A DNA stretch of 64,000 bases from the NCBI RefSeq assembly GCF_000002995.4, contig NW_025062477.1:434001-498000 (forward strand). Direction: 5' to 3'. Positions 44,701 to 56,641 of the stretch are shown here, one piece after another (the first letter of the stretch is position 1; each line of letters opens with the position of its first letter). Below the pieces are notes generated by a model, which worked only from the letters and a program-made list of their open reading frames with translations, did not search any database and had not been told where the DNA came from. A program made the translations under genes and the position numbers. Origin of the DNA: Brugia malayi (lineage: Eukaryota > Nematoda > Chromadorea > Rhabditida > Onchocercidae).

Positions 44701-47700
44701 ATTGTTGAAGAAGAAGAAGAGCTTCCTTCTGTATAAAATGCATTATTTGAATATGGTCCATCTTCAGTTCAAGGGGAAAGAAAGATTGCATACTTCCTTT
44801 ATTGAAATTCATCAATTTATTTAAAGCATCATTATAGTATATCAATAATTTTAATTTTGCTAAAATATAGGAGAAAAACAATTGTTAAACCAATCTCTTC
44901 AACTTAAAAATTCGTTACTTGACTATTAAATAGTATATTATTTTTTTAGTGGAAAAAAAAATACAAATATTATTTTTATTTTCTTTTTTTAAATGCATTT
45001 TTTTTTTTTTATTTTAGTGAAACAATTACAAATATCTTGTGCTTGCAGCAAAATTATATCACTTATAGCGTATAATAATAATGATAGCAACTGATAATAA
45101 TGGTAATTGATAACAATTAATAACAAATAATAAAATAATAACAGTAATAATAATAAATACATAAATAATAACAATAGCAGTAACAGTAATTACTATTAGC
45201 GTTTGTTATCACAATAATTAATTAATCATAATGATTATGTCATAATATATAATCACTATTGTTGTCATATAATTATTTTTTTGTTATGTCATTTAAAGAA
45301 TAATTTGTATAGTTAGAAAACATTAATTATAATAAAGTTTTCTTCTCAATATTGCATTGAAATTTTTATAAACTATTATTATTGCTTCGATAATTTTCGC
45401 GTAATTTCGTTTTTAAAACACTTTTTTTTTTTTTACAAAATGAAAGATATTAAAGTGATAGATGCAATTTTTGCATTTATATTTCTTTCACTTCTTATAA
45501 GAATTATTGAAAAAAAAAAAATAATAATAAAAAATAAATACAATGCATACCTCACCTTATTTCAAGAAATTTACTAAATGATGATTATTGTATTGTGCCA
45601 AATAATCATTTTTCTTCGGGAAGGATAATCTTTAATTGATGACAATTTTTCTTTCCTTTCGAAATATGTTACTGAGAAGTCCGTAGATTTTTTTTCAGTT
45701 TGGATTATATAATTTTCCTTATGAAAAAAAAAGTTCGTTTTTCAAAAAAAAAAATAGCTTTAAAATTTCAAAGATTTCATAAGAATTTAATGAACACCTG
45801 CTTCCAAAACGTTTTTCACCGATTGCTTAAAATACAATTTTGAATATAGTTGACAAAATAGTTCACTGTCACTTTTTTTTTTTTTCATTACTTTTTGTCA
45901 TTTAAACAGCAACCAAAAAGCTTTTCTACATTACCTACCATTCATTAAAAGTAGTGGTAATTTACTAATTTAAGTAATTACCTATTTATGAATTATTATT
46001 TTTTTCTTCTAAAATTTTTTTTTTCCATTTTTTAGTTTCATTTTCCAGTCTTTATTTTTCAGAATATTTAATTGCTGTGAAATTCTTATTTTATCTAATT
46101 TTATTTTCATTAAATTAACCTTTTTTTTTACACTTGGAAATAATTTTTCTTCATCTTTCGAAATGATTGATAATAAAAATTGAGGTCAACTCAGAAATTA
46201 GTAGAAGGAGCAAAACGCTCTAAAAGAGTATTTTCTCTAAACTGGCACCCATATAATATATGCGTTAATTGTTTTGTTTTATTTTGTTTTTGTTTTTGTT
46301 TTTTTTTTCTTTTTGGATTTAATTTTTAGTTTAAGTTAAGTAAAGAATGAATAAAGAATGCTTTATTATGTTTTCCATTCATTTCTTGGCAACATTTGTT
46401 AAATTGTTTATTTGTAAATACTCATCAAATTAGCAATATTTTTCTTTTTTATAAATTTCCCATCAAATTTTTTCAATTTTATCACTACTGTACCAATGGG
46501 GATGTAAATGATGATGGTGTATTGGACGACAACAACAGCAACATCCACTATAACTAAGAATTATATTGGCATTGCAAATTATTATTTCGGCAAATTTTAT
46601 TGGCTCAACAATTTCCTTCCATTTCATTCTTTTTCATTCTCTATTTTTCTTTTTTCAAAACAAGTTCTTTTTGCAAATGGATGAACAGTGGGAAAATTTC
46701 TGTTTCAAAATGATAAATTTTTATAAATTTTATTTTGTAAATTTTAATTCGTAACAAAAGATTTAATAGGATCTAAAATTTTCATAGTGACATATCCCAT
46801 CATACAATTGAATAAGACTCGCAGTTGTTGGCATAAAATTTTTATTCCTTTTAAGGTAATACTTCAAAATTTCAATTCGAAACTAACTTATGAACCTTCA
46901 TTAGTTGCAAATTTGGAAATGAATGAAATTACTTTTTTGACAAAATTCTGAATAAAATTTTCTTCATAATTTTGCTTTTGTGAAGTATAAAATGTTTATA
47001 AAGTTTAAGAAAGCGAAAGTTATTTTTAAATATTGTATTTGGAATAGAATTTTTATGTAATTACAACCATTAATAATTATGATATTTGCAAAACCTTGAA
47101 AACATATATGCATTGATGAAAAAGTAAAAGGATAGAAATTTTCAAAAATTTTAAAGACAGATTATGGGTTGATCGAAGACTGGATTTTTAACAATTTGTT
47201 CAAATTTAAAAATAAATTCATTCGGAATATTTTCAACTTGCTTGCACTTCATGATGATCAAATATTTTATGTTTTTGAATAGTAAACATGAATTTTCGAC
47301 ATTTCTATGACCTTCAAAATTAGATTACGGTTTATCTTTTTTTTTTTTTTTTCGAGAAAACTAACAATTATTGCTGTCTTCAGTTGAAATTTATTTATTT
47401 TTTTAGAGGTTCTTTATTTCCATATGCTTAAAACATTATCAGTATTATCGATACATGCAATTATCTCATTTCTCGTGTACAGTAATATCATTTGGTCTAT
47501 ATAATAATGCATAATGAATATTTAAGCAAATAGAACTTCCTTTTTTCATTAAAAAATTCTATATTTATCAATTTTTTCATAAAAAAAAAAAATTTTATAT
47601 TTTTATTGCTGAAAGTTACCATTCAAAAATATAAAATTGCTTTGTAATAGATCTTCCCCGATACTACAGTATCATTTTTGCTTCCTTTCGAAAATTTTTC

Positions 47701-48905
47701 GGTAATAAAAGGAACGGAAGAATAAATGATTTAATGAAAATGTTAATGAAACTGATAAAATGAAATAAAAACATATTTAATTGTCCTTCAAAAATTTTAA
47801 TTTACAACGCAAAATTTTCTTTATTTTTTCTTGAAAAGAGAAGAAAAAATTTATTATGCTTTTCCAATTGTTTGATTCATTCTTTCAGAGTTTTAAGTTC
47901 CTTTTTTCTGAAAGATTTCTGTTTATTGTTTCCGTAAAATCTAGGCTTTATTTAAGGGTGCATTACTCTCGAGCGGATTATATTTAATAAATCAAAGAAA
48001 TCGAATTTTGAAATTGCTCTTCTTTGACTTATCCCCTTCCTGAATAAATACCATTATCATTTTTTGATGGGTGGTGATTATATTAGTCCAATTTGACTTT
48101 CTAGAATTTATTGGAAGATTGATTTGATCTTTTGACTAGCTCAAGTGATGGCAAATACATTTAGCTATTTGATCATTAGATTTCAAATTTGTGATTTTGT
48201 AGTTTGGTATTTATTTCTCAATGTGTTGGGGGTAAGAGGGGAACCTGTTTTATCATTAAAATCATTCCATATTTCATACTTTTATATTTCATATTCTTTG
48301 ACAGCTATTGCTTAGTTAATTTTTGTTTGCTCAAAGTTTCAAAGCATCCCCTTTTACTTTATGTGTATTTATTTATTTTCTAATAAATGAGCAATTAATG
48401 ATATTTCATGTAGTCATTCATTATTTTTGGTAGTGAAATAATTATTTATTTAGTATTATTACAAGAATTTAAAAGAAAAACCGACATTTTTTCCAGATTA
48501 TTCCTTTATTGTCTTTTCCATATTTAATAAAATGTTCGTCTACTTTACTTCTTTTTTCTTTCAACTTTAAGTCTCTTTGTTTTTTTTTTTTCAGCATTCT
48601 TTTTTATTATTATCCCTTCAAGATGTATTTGTCGTATTTATTTTTTACAAATTTTTGAAAAATAATAAGAGTAACGGTGAGAAAAAGAAATTCCTTCAAG
48701 AATAGCGGAAGTTATTTTTTCTCTCTTTTGCCATTTAAATTTTGAGACTTCGAAACGCAAAACGAGTCCGTTTTGATGGAAGGATACGGTGGAGTTTTAA
48801 AAAATATATATGTATAATAGATGCGTATGTATATAGATATGTATATCTATGTGTATATCGATATCGAAATATTTAATTTTAATGGGAAATGAAAATGAGG
48901 TGGGT
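41741..48905. other. Gene desert, segment 5
   Basis: AT-rich DNA with long T and A runs and a large (TCA)n tract (43041-43191). Reading frames of 60-75 codons here are low-complexity and on both strands. No supported gene. Confidence 0.45.
43041..43191. repeat. Imperfect (TCA)n trinucleotide tract
   Basis: About 150 bp of TCATCA/TCGTCA/TTATCA units. It contains many TTATCA words, which are GATA-factor cores. Confidence 0.9.
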
Positions 48906-48990
48906 AGGAGAGAGAGAGAGAGGGAGAGAGAGAGAGAGAGGGAGAGAGGGAGAGAGAGAAGGAAAGAAAGGGAATGTGACATTATGAAGA
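48906..48990. repeat. (GA)n purine tract
   Basis: Long GAGA repeat with GGGA interruptions continuing into a GGAAAG region. Confidence 0.9.
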
Positions 48991-49356
48991 GAGAGAGAGG
49001 GGATAATGAAAATGACATTCACTGGAATACATCATCTCATATATGCACTTATACAAATATGGATGGATGAGTTTTGGTTTGGGAGGTATGGGAGGGAAGA
49101 AGAAACGGGTCCCGAGAGATGGGCAATCAATTTGAAGCAATTTTAGTTGTCCATTATTCCAAACATATATACTTTTGGGATTGAAAAGAGAGAGAGAGAG
49201 AGAGAAAGAAGTGAAAAGCTTTGTCTCTCTCTCTCCATTGCTTCTAAATGATGATGATAATGATAATGGAGGTATTGATGATTAGTACAAGCTTGCTGAA
49301 AGGAATCTAATGAATTTCATTTCATTTTCCTCTCCTATCACTTTCTCTATTTTTTT

Positions 49357-49360
<4 letters not shown>

Positions 49361-49388
<28 letters not shown>

Positions 49389-49475
49389 GTAACAGTAATA
49401 TTAATAGTAATAGTAATAGTAATAGTAATAATAATAGTAATAGTAATAGTAGCAGTAATAGTAATAGTAATAATA

Positions 49476-49549
<74 letters not shown>
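49361..49549. repeat. (AAT/AGT)n trinucleotide tract, 190 bp
   Basis: AAT units interspersed with AGT and ATT, ending in a pure (AAT) run. The 97-codon poly-Asn/Ser frame over it is simply the translated repeat. Confidence 0.95.
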
Positions 49550-49550
<1 letters not shown>

Positions 49551-50481
49551 GTTATAATTCTTACTATTGTTATCATTTGTTATTTTGTTACTCCCATTGT
49601 TAGCATTTGTATCATCATGATTATCATTATTGCCGGTAAAAGCATTGATTATTGCAATTTAAATTGAACTGAAGTTTTCAAATGGACAAAATTAGCTTTT
49701 TTTTATTGTGATATATTTGAAACAAATTTATCATCGAGAAATAATGATGAGGCAATTTTCTAGCTAAAATCAACCGAAAAGAATTTAAAAGACACTTTAT
49801 TGAAGATCGTAATAATGCATACAATTAAAGTAATATTGAGCGAAAAAAAAAAAAGAGAGAGAAAGTTAAAATTTGAGTAATAAAAGAGTGGAAAGCATAG
49901 AAAGGTAAGTGTTGCTATTTATGAGTGAAAGTTTGAATTGATGATGAAAAATAAGAAATAAAGTATAATTGTAGTAAGCAGAAAAATGATCAGTTCGATG
50001 AGATTTATCTTTGTATTACTTTTTTCTTTCTTTTTTTTTTTTACTTTTAACTATGCCTACAGTGATTTCAAGCTTTTCCATTTCACTGATAGAAATAATT
50101 CTCAAACATTTTTGCTTTTCTGTCCTGTCAAACTTTTCTTCTATTTCAACAATTCGTTTCAATGGATTAAATTATTTTTTATTACATTATTAGAATTGCT
50201 CCATCAACAAATTGAAATTAGCACCCACAATACATAATATATAGTTTATTGGATTGACTTGAAAGAGGATTATTTGATGACAATCCATTAAGTTATTCCA
50301 TTTAATCACGCTTTCAGTTCACGATAATATCATCTAACAATTAATTGTCGCTTTGCTAATTCTTTGTTTTTAATGTATCTCAATTGCTTACCCAAATTTT
50401 TACTTCAAAAAAAAAAAGGGAATATTGGCGACAAATTAAGTACATCTTTTTTGGTTTTGATTTACAGTATCGAAACACTTA

Positions 50482-50502
50482 AATATATATATATATATAT
50501 AT
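50482..50502. repeat. (AT)n microsatellite
   Basis: About ten AT units. Confidence 0.9.
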
Positions 50503-51328
50503 GTAATTCGATATGTTTATCTGATTGCATATATCTTCTAACAGAACTCCAAATTCGAATTGAAAACAAATGAATTATTAATCAAACAAACTTTTTTAAA
50601 TTTTATATCTATGAGCATTTCTTCACTTATGTTTAGAAACAAATCTTAATTGTAATTTATGAAATAATGACAAATAGCTAATTGTTAATTCATTTAAAAT
50701 CGATTATTTATCTCATGAAATCTCATCTGTGCATTTGTGCCTGTAATTTTTTCCTTTTCTTTCATATTTGGAATATAACATTTTTTCATTCCATAATTAC
50801 AATTGCAACTAAATCAATACCATATGCATATATAAATAGAGCCCATTATCATCATTAATTTATCAATTGCAAAAATTTGATTACCTTCTGCTTCTGCTAA
50901 TTTTTATGGAAAATCTATTGGTGCGTATTCATTAACCATTTCATTTAATTCATCTGTTCATTTAATCTCATCAATTTTCCTTGACATTTCATTAAACATT
51001 TACTACTGTGTACATATCAAATCCGTGTTTAGTTGAGAAAATGGACATCCACATGTGACATTGCTAAATTTTTGTTTATATTTGAAATTTGAACAATTGA
51101 GTATTAAAATTTTAAGGATGCCAATAATAGAATAATATCAACGTAATTAATGATAATAATGTTTCTTATTTGCAGTAAATTATGTCTCATTCTTTTTAAA
51201 CGTCTAAAAATATAATGTGTAAAAATTTAGACATTTAAAAACATTGTCTAAAGTTTCATTAAAAAAACGAAAAAACAAAGCAAAACAAATTTTATTTAAC
51301 ATTTCTCAAATTTAACGAAGTACTGTGT

Positions 51329-51329
51329 A

Positions 51330-51362
<33 letters not shown>

Positions 51363-51476
51363 ATTATTAACAGTATCAAATTCACATAAGTTGTAATTTC
51401 TTGCTTTCATATGCAGCATATGAATTTTATTATTATTATTACTATTATTATTGTTATTATTATTAATATTATTACT
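51329..51476. repeat. Two (ATT)n tracts
   Basis: ATT runs at 51329-51369 and 51427-51476 separated by unique sequence. Confidence 0.9.
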
Positions 51477-51521
51477 AATAGCACATAAGTGATTTCAATA
51501 ATATTCGTTGTATGTACCAAT

Positions 51522-51523
<2 letters not shown>

Positions 51524-51583
<60 letters not shown>
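51524..51583. repeat. (TA)n microsatellite, about 29 units
   Basis: Uninterrupted TA run. Confidence 0.95.
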
Positions 51584-51585
<2 letters not shown>

Positions 51586-52008
51586 CCAAAGAACTTCAGT
51601 TATAGTAATACAATCAGACTATGATACTATTAATTTAGCTGATTAAATATTTGTTAGAAGGTAATTAATTGTTTTCACTTGTTCTTAAATATTATTTACA
51701 TCTCCTCAAACGGTATATAGATCAACAAATTTAGTATATCAATTTTTATTTAAATATTTTTCCACTTGAAATGTCATCAATTCTTTTGTATTCACTTTAT
51801 AAACTATCACCAATCTTATCTATTTTATCTTTAGGCTTCAATTTTTCTCTTACAACTTTGCTTTTCAATTTCTTATAATTAAATTCAAGCAGAATGCCGC
51901 CGAATGATACAAAACTAAAGCAATCTAACCATCAATGTAATTCGATGACTTAAATAGAAAATTATCAAAATAAATGTGCAATGCTTCATATCGGTTCCTT
52001 TTCCCATA

Positions 52009-52195
52009 TTCCTCCTCTTTTCCTCCTCTCTTCCTCTTCGTTTCCTCCTCTTTTCCTCATCTCTTCCTCCTCTTTTCCTCCTCTTTTCCTCCTCTCTTCC
52101 TCCTCTTTCCCTCCTCTCTTCGTTCTCCTTCTTTTCGTCCTCCTCTTCCTTTGCCTTCACTTCTTTCTCTCTCCCTCTCTCTCTTCATCGTAATC
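52009..52195. repeat. Polypyrimidine TCCTCTTTTCC-type minisatellite
   Basis: About 190 nt almost wholly C/T on the + strand, built from repeats of TCCTCC plus TCTTCC or TTTTCC (unit 10-16 nt), ending in a (CT)n run. Such tracts can form triplex DNA. The open frames on both strands are translated repeat. Confidence 0.9.
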
Positions 52196-52370
52196 CTTAT
52201 GTTCGCTAATATTTTCATTTTCACCTGAGTAATTTCTTTTTACCTACCTGTCCTTTATTTCTACAGCTTTCAAAAATTTATCACATTTTTTAACATATAA
52301 TCAAAAAATTTCCTCTTAGAATTCAGTTTTTTTCCGATTCTTTTTCTTCGGCATTAAGCGTTTACATTAT

Positions 52371-52543
52371 ATTAGGTAAGGCATTGTGAACATTCCGCAG
52401 TCCACAAGACATTCCGGATTAGGTAAGACATTGTGAACAATCCGCAGTCCGCAAGACATCCCAGATTAGGTAAGACACATGAACATTCCGCAGTCCACAA
52501 GACATTCCGGATTAGGTAAGACATTGTGAACATTCCGCAGTCG
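52371..52543. repeat. 47-bp tandem minisatellite, 3.7 copies
   Basis: Units at 52371-52417, 52418-52464, 52465-52510 (46 bp) and a partial at 52511-52543. Each starts ATTAGGTAAG and contains CCGCAGTC; full units end near CATTCCGG. Copies differ at only a few positions. Every unit carries the splice-donor-like string AGGTAAG. Confidence 0.9.
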
Positions 52544-53180
52544 GTTTTCTATTCACGAAAGAAGATGGAAAGTGATATACCCTAATAACATTAAATGAAT
52601 ACGCTAAATCAAGTTTTTGTTGATGCCTTATTTATACCTGAAATTGCAGTTTGTTAAAAATATCTTTTATAAACTTTTCTATTTCACTTTCTTTCTTTTA
52701 TTTTCTCATTATCAAATGTCTGAAATGCTTTTCCATATCTGATCAGTTATAATATTTGATAAGAAATGAGAAAGTTTTTTTTTTTTATTAAATATAATTC
52801 TAATTTAGATAAATGTCTTATATTTGACTGTCAGCACTAACAAATTTAATTTTTTCTTTTTAAAAAATGTCAAACAAAAAGAAAAACGGTAAAAATGCGA
52901 CAAAATTAAATTGACCTAAATTATTCTTTCAGCAAACGAATAAATTATATACGTTTTCTTTTAACAAACAGCAAAAGGCAAAATTTATTCCTTCTCTTCC
53001 TCTCCTACCTTCATCTCTTCCTTTTCGCATTTTAATCATTTATTTCAAAATGCATGAAGATTGAAGCGAAAAGTTTTTTGATTTTTGCCATTTTGAACTG
53101 ATGGGTTTTTAAAAATTTACTACACATAGAAATGACATACATACCTAACATTCATTAATACATTATTGACATACATCATT

Positions 53181-53269
53181 AATTAATTAATTAATACGTG
53201 CGGGCAGACATTCAGTATTATTAATGTAATTAATTAATACGTGCGGGTAGACATTCAGTATTATTAATG
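53181..53269. repeat. 43-bp tandem duplication
   Basis: Two copies with a 43-bp period containing ATACGTGCGGG, then AGACATTCAGTATTATTAAT. They differ at one position (GGGCAG versus GGGTAG) apart from the TAAT run length. Confidence 0.85.
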
Positions 53270-53337
53270 TATGTGGAATGGATATATGTACTAAACGGTA
53301 TGCCATCTTCCTTACTTAATCTAATCTGTTAGAGTGA

Positions 53338-53589
53338 TCTTATCATGATAATCATAGTGAAAGGATAAAGTAGAGTAGCTCTTATCATGATAATGAAAGT
53401 CAACAGATGAAGTAGAGTAGCTCTTATCATGATAATGAAAGTCAACAGATGAAGTAGAGTAGCTCTTATCATGATAATCAAAGTCAACAGATGAAGTAGA
53501 GTAGCTCTTATCATGATAATCAAAGTCAACAGATGAAGTAGAGTAGTTCTTATCATGATAATCAAAGTCAACAGATAAAGTAGAGTAGT
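53338..53589. repeat. 42-bp tandem minisatellite, six copies, each with a GATA palindrome
   Basis: Six units of 42 bp at 53338, 53380, 53422, 53464, 53506 and 53548. Each begins TCTTATCATGATAA, whose core TTATCATGATAA is a perfect 12-bp palindrome made of two opposed GATA-factor sites, and ends with AAGTAGAGTAG. Because 42 is a multiple of three, the minus strand reads as an open 14-residue repeat (YSTSSVDFDYHDKS), but it has no ATG at its start and no known domain. I favour a non-coding array of binding sites or a plain minisatellite. Confidence 0.9.
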
Positions 53590-54949
53590 ACCAATACATA
53601 AGCAAATGTCGTTCCCCGAAGTTTAACGCTGTGAAAAAGCAATGAAAATTAGAGGTTGGCAGAATTTGAACTAATCGCAATCTAAGAAACGAATAAGTTG
53701 ATTACTTCCGAAAAATTGATTTCATAGTGATTAACCGTCTTATCATCAGGAATATAGTGAACCGGACAACCAGATTATTCTAATATGAATGATGTCGATT
53801 CATAGTTAAGTTTTACTCCCTTTCTCTTATTTTTATGGAAACTGAATAACCATTTCATCTTTGACTTTTTTTTTTGTTCAAAAGTCTACTTATATTATCG
53901 AGGAGAGAATTATGTAGAACTTAAAAATATTTTTGGAGTGTTAAAATATTTTTTTTTAATATAAATGTTGACAATCTTTCCTGATAATATAATCAGTGCA
54001 CATATTGGTAATCAATGTAGTCTAATATAGTGTGTCGAGAAATGGAATTATATATAAACAGCAATTGTTGTATCATTTTAAAGTTTTAAAATTAAAAATT
54101 TCAACATTTGAATTTGGAAGATGACTAAGAATTATTATTATTTCATCCAGTTACTCATTTTTACTTAATGTTTATTTTCGTTATCTCATGTTTACCCATA
54201 TACTTTATTGGTCAAAATAAAATAAGCATTATTTACATCCATTTAATATATTATTTTATTACAATTTACTTAAATTCTTTACAATTTATTTTTAGCTAAT
54301 ATTTTTATTTGTTCAATCATTCTGATCTAATAATAAGTTTATGACAATTCTTCAGTACTGTTAACTATAGTTTCCTACAAAAACCGGTTTTCGTCACTAT
54401 CTTACGATTAGCTAATCGCCATCCTAACTGCTGTCACATTAATTTGATGATCGAGTAAGGACAAACATTTCTTAGGTGAGAAAATTTTAATAATATTTTT
54501 GCGATTCAATAAGAAACTGAGGAAAAGCATATAAAAATTGTTACTTCTTACGGAATTTTCACATGGAAATGCAAATGGTAGTGTGTTTGAAAGGAAAATT
54601 TTGTTATGAAGTAATAAGAAAAGATAAAATTGTAAAGTTTTATAATTGTAATTAGAAAGATTATATATGCGATATAGTTCCTTCGTTCATTCTTTCTTTT
54701 TGCACTAAAAATTTAAGCAAACAAATAATAAATGACACAAAATAATTTCATAGTAGCAATGAAGAAAATTTATAAATGAAAACAATGAATAAAATACATT
54801 AAAAGACAAAAAGAGAAAATAATAATTGGGACATAAATACAATATAAATATCATTTACCATGCATTCTTGCTGAAATGCACTTCTCAATTTGGATTTCGT
54901 ACTGATAAGATTAATCTAAGGTTAATCTCTACCGATACAATAGGTGATG

Positions 54950-55520
54950 AGATGAATCGATGAGATGAAGCCAAGTAGACGGAGAAAGCCAAGAAAAGGA
55001 ATGAATAGAATATTTGCCTCCTTTAGACCATCAGTTCAATATCTGATCACGGCAACACATGTCATCTGCCGTCACGTCATATACATCAGACGTGCACGTT
55101 TGCGTCATGCACTGCACATACATTACACGTGCATTTATGAAGCAGAGAGTTGCCTCTTCATGTCGGCAATAATTTCAATAAGTTGGTGACAGTTTTATTG
55201 CTTTACCTTAACTCACATCACATGGCGACGCAATTTTCGCACGCAACAGTGATGGCTGAAAAAGTGGCACCACATTTTATGTATGTGTGTATGTGCGTGG
55301 GCAGCGTGTGTGTATGTATGTGCGTAGGTGTGTATGTGTGTGGGTGTGCTTAAATGAGCAATGTCAATCGCTCATTATTTGTCAAAATTTAGTGTTGTAT
55401 TGGTTGTGGGATGGGTGTGGCGCGGAATATGAAAGCATAAACTCCGCCTGTGCCATCGTTGCCGGCCAGTGATAGTGTCAGGACCGACTCGTCCCGTTTC
55501 ACTCATACAACGTCGCCAAT
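54950..55520. promoter_or_regulatory. GC-richer island with ACGT-core motif cluster
   Basis: A stretch with more G+C than its surroundings. It has repeated ACGT-core words (GTCACGTCAT, GACGTGCACG, GCGTCATGC, ACACGTGC) between 55060 and 55135, and GCGCGG/GCCGGCC-like sequence near 55418-55470. ACGT cores are typical of bZIP/bHLH sites. Short open frames exist in all directions but none resembles a protein I know. Possibly a regulatory element or an unannotated promoter. Confidence 0.3.
55280..55349. repeat. (GTGT/GTAT)n microsatellite
   Basis: Interrupted TG repeats with GTGC and GTAG variants, inside the GC-richer island. Confidence 0.85.
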
Positions 55521-55526
55521 ACCCAA

Positions 55527-55572
55527 CCATCCATCCATCCATCCATCCATCCACCCATTCATCCACCTATCC
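55527..55572. repeat. (ATCC)n tetranucleotide repeat
   Basis: About eight ATCC units followed by decayed copies. Confidence 0.9.
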
Positions 55573-55585
55573 AATCACTGTCATC

Positions 55586-55714
55586 TTTATCATAATTATT
55601 ATTATCACTATCATTATTTATCATTATTATCATTTATTATCATTATTTATTATTATTAATACTATTATTGATATTATTATTGTTATTAATTGTTATTATT
55701 ACTATTATTAATAT
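55586..55714. repeat. Degenerate (ATT)n tract
   Basis: ATT/ATC-rich trinucleotide stretch on the + strand. Confidence 0.8.
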
Positions 55715-56601
55715 TATGGCTATTGACGATTATCATACTTATAATCATCAACTAAAGTATTTGTTATTACTGTAATCTTTTATACTAGTCATAGCTATCA
55801 ACTATCATTATCACAAAGCTATTCTCTCAAAAACTTTCCATCGTTGTCCTCCCTCTTTTATGGCAATATGTCTCTATGCTTTCTCGTTAATTCCATCGAA
55901 AATTATAGTTAAGCGTTTTGAAATTACATAATAGCAAAGATTATAGTGGTATTTCATCCTTATCTTATAGCTTTGTCGTACTCAAAGATATTTTCATACT
56001 GACAACGCATACAATATATGTATTGCTAGGCCATTACTAGGCCTAAAAGGCTGTTACGGTATACATATATGAATGAGTTTTGAGAATGAAATACATGATT
56101 GATCGTATACTATTGTTTGATTATTATAAATTATTCATGTTCACCGATCGATGGACAATCAAAATTCGAGCTTCTTTTTCTAATAAGAATTGCATCATCA
56201 TGTCCTTCTCCTTCTAGTCATCATCTATTCCGGTTTACTAACATATTGTGGTCCTGATTCGGTAAAGAGCTGTGCCATTTACTGAAACATTGTGCCATAC
56301 TTAATTTTACGTAATACACATGTATCAAATATTCGTCATTCTATGATATCTATCTATCTATTACACGTCTTTCACGTTATCACTAATTACCACTGTTTAC
56401 GGAAGAATTAATCTAATAAATATCCTTCCAATTTATTCATAATGATAAGAATTGAACGAAGTCACTGATAAGTATTCCGTTTTCTTTCTTATTTTTCCAG
56501 CCTGTATGTATGCATGGGTTTCTCTGTGTAAAAAACTTGTTTTTTCTTAATTTTCTTTTCCATGTAATTTATGATATTTTGCTATTTTGTCTCCTTTTTT
56601 G

Positions 56602-56641
56602 TCCTCCCACTTCTCTCCCTCTCCCTCTCTCTCTCTCTCTC
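56602..56641. repeat. (CT)n polypyrimidine tract
   Basis: CTCC units grading into a CT dinucleotide run. Confidence 0.85.

Noticed and set aside
49310..49603. 97-codon poly-Asn/Ser open frame
   Set aside because: It is the translation of an (AAT/AGT)n microsatellite; the complementary strand is open too as poly-Ile/Thr.
51915..52228. Several overlapping frames rich in Glu/Arg or Ser/Phe/Leu
   Set aside because: All come from the polypyrimidine minisatellite, open on both strands and in several frames.
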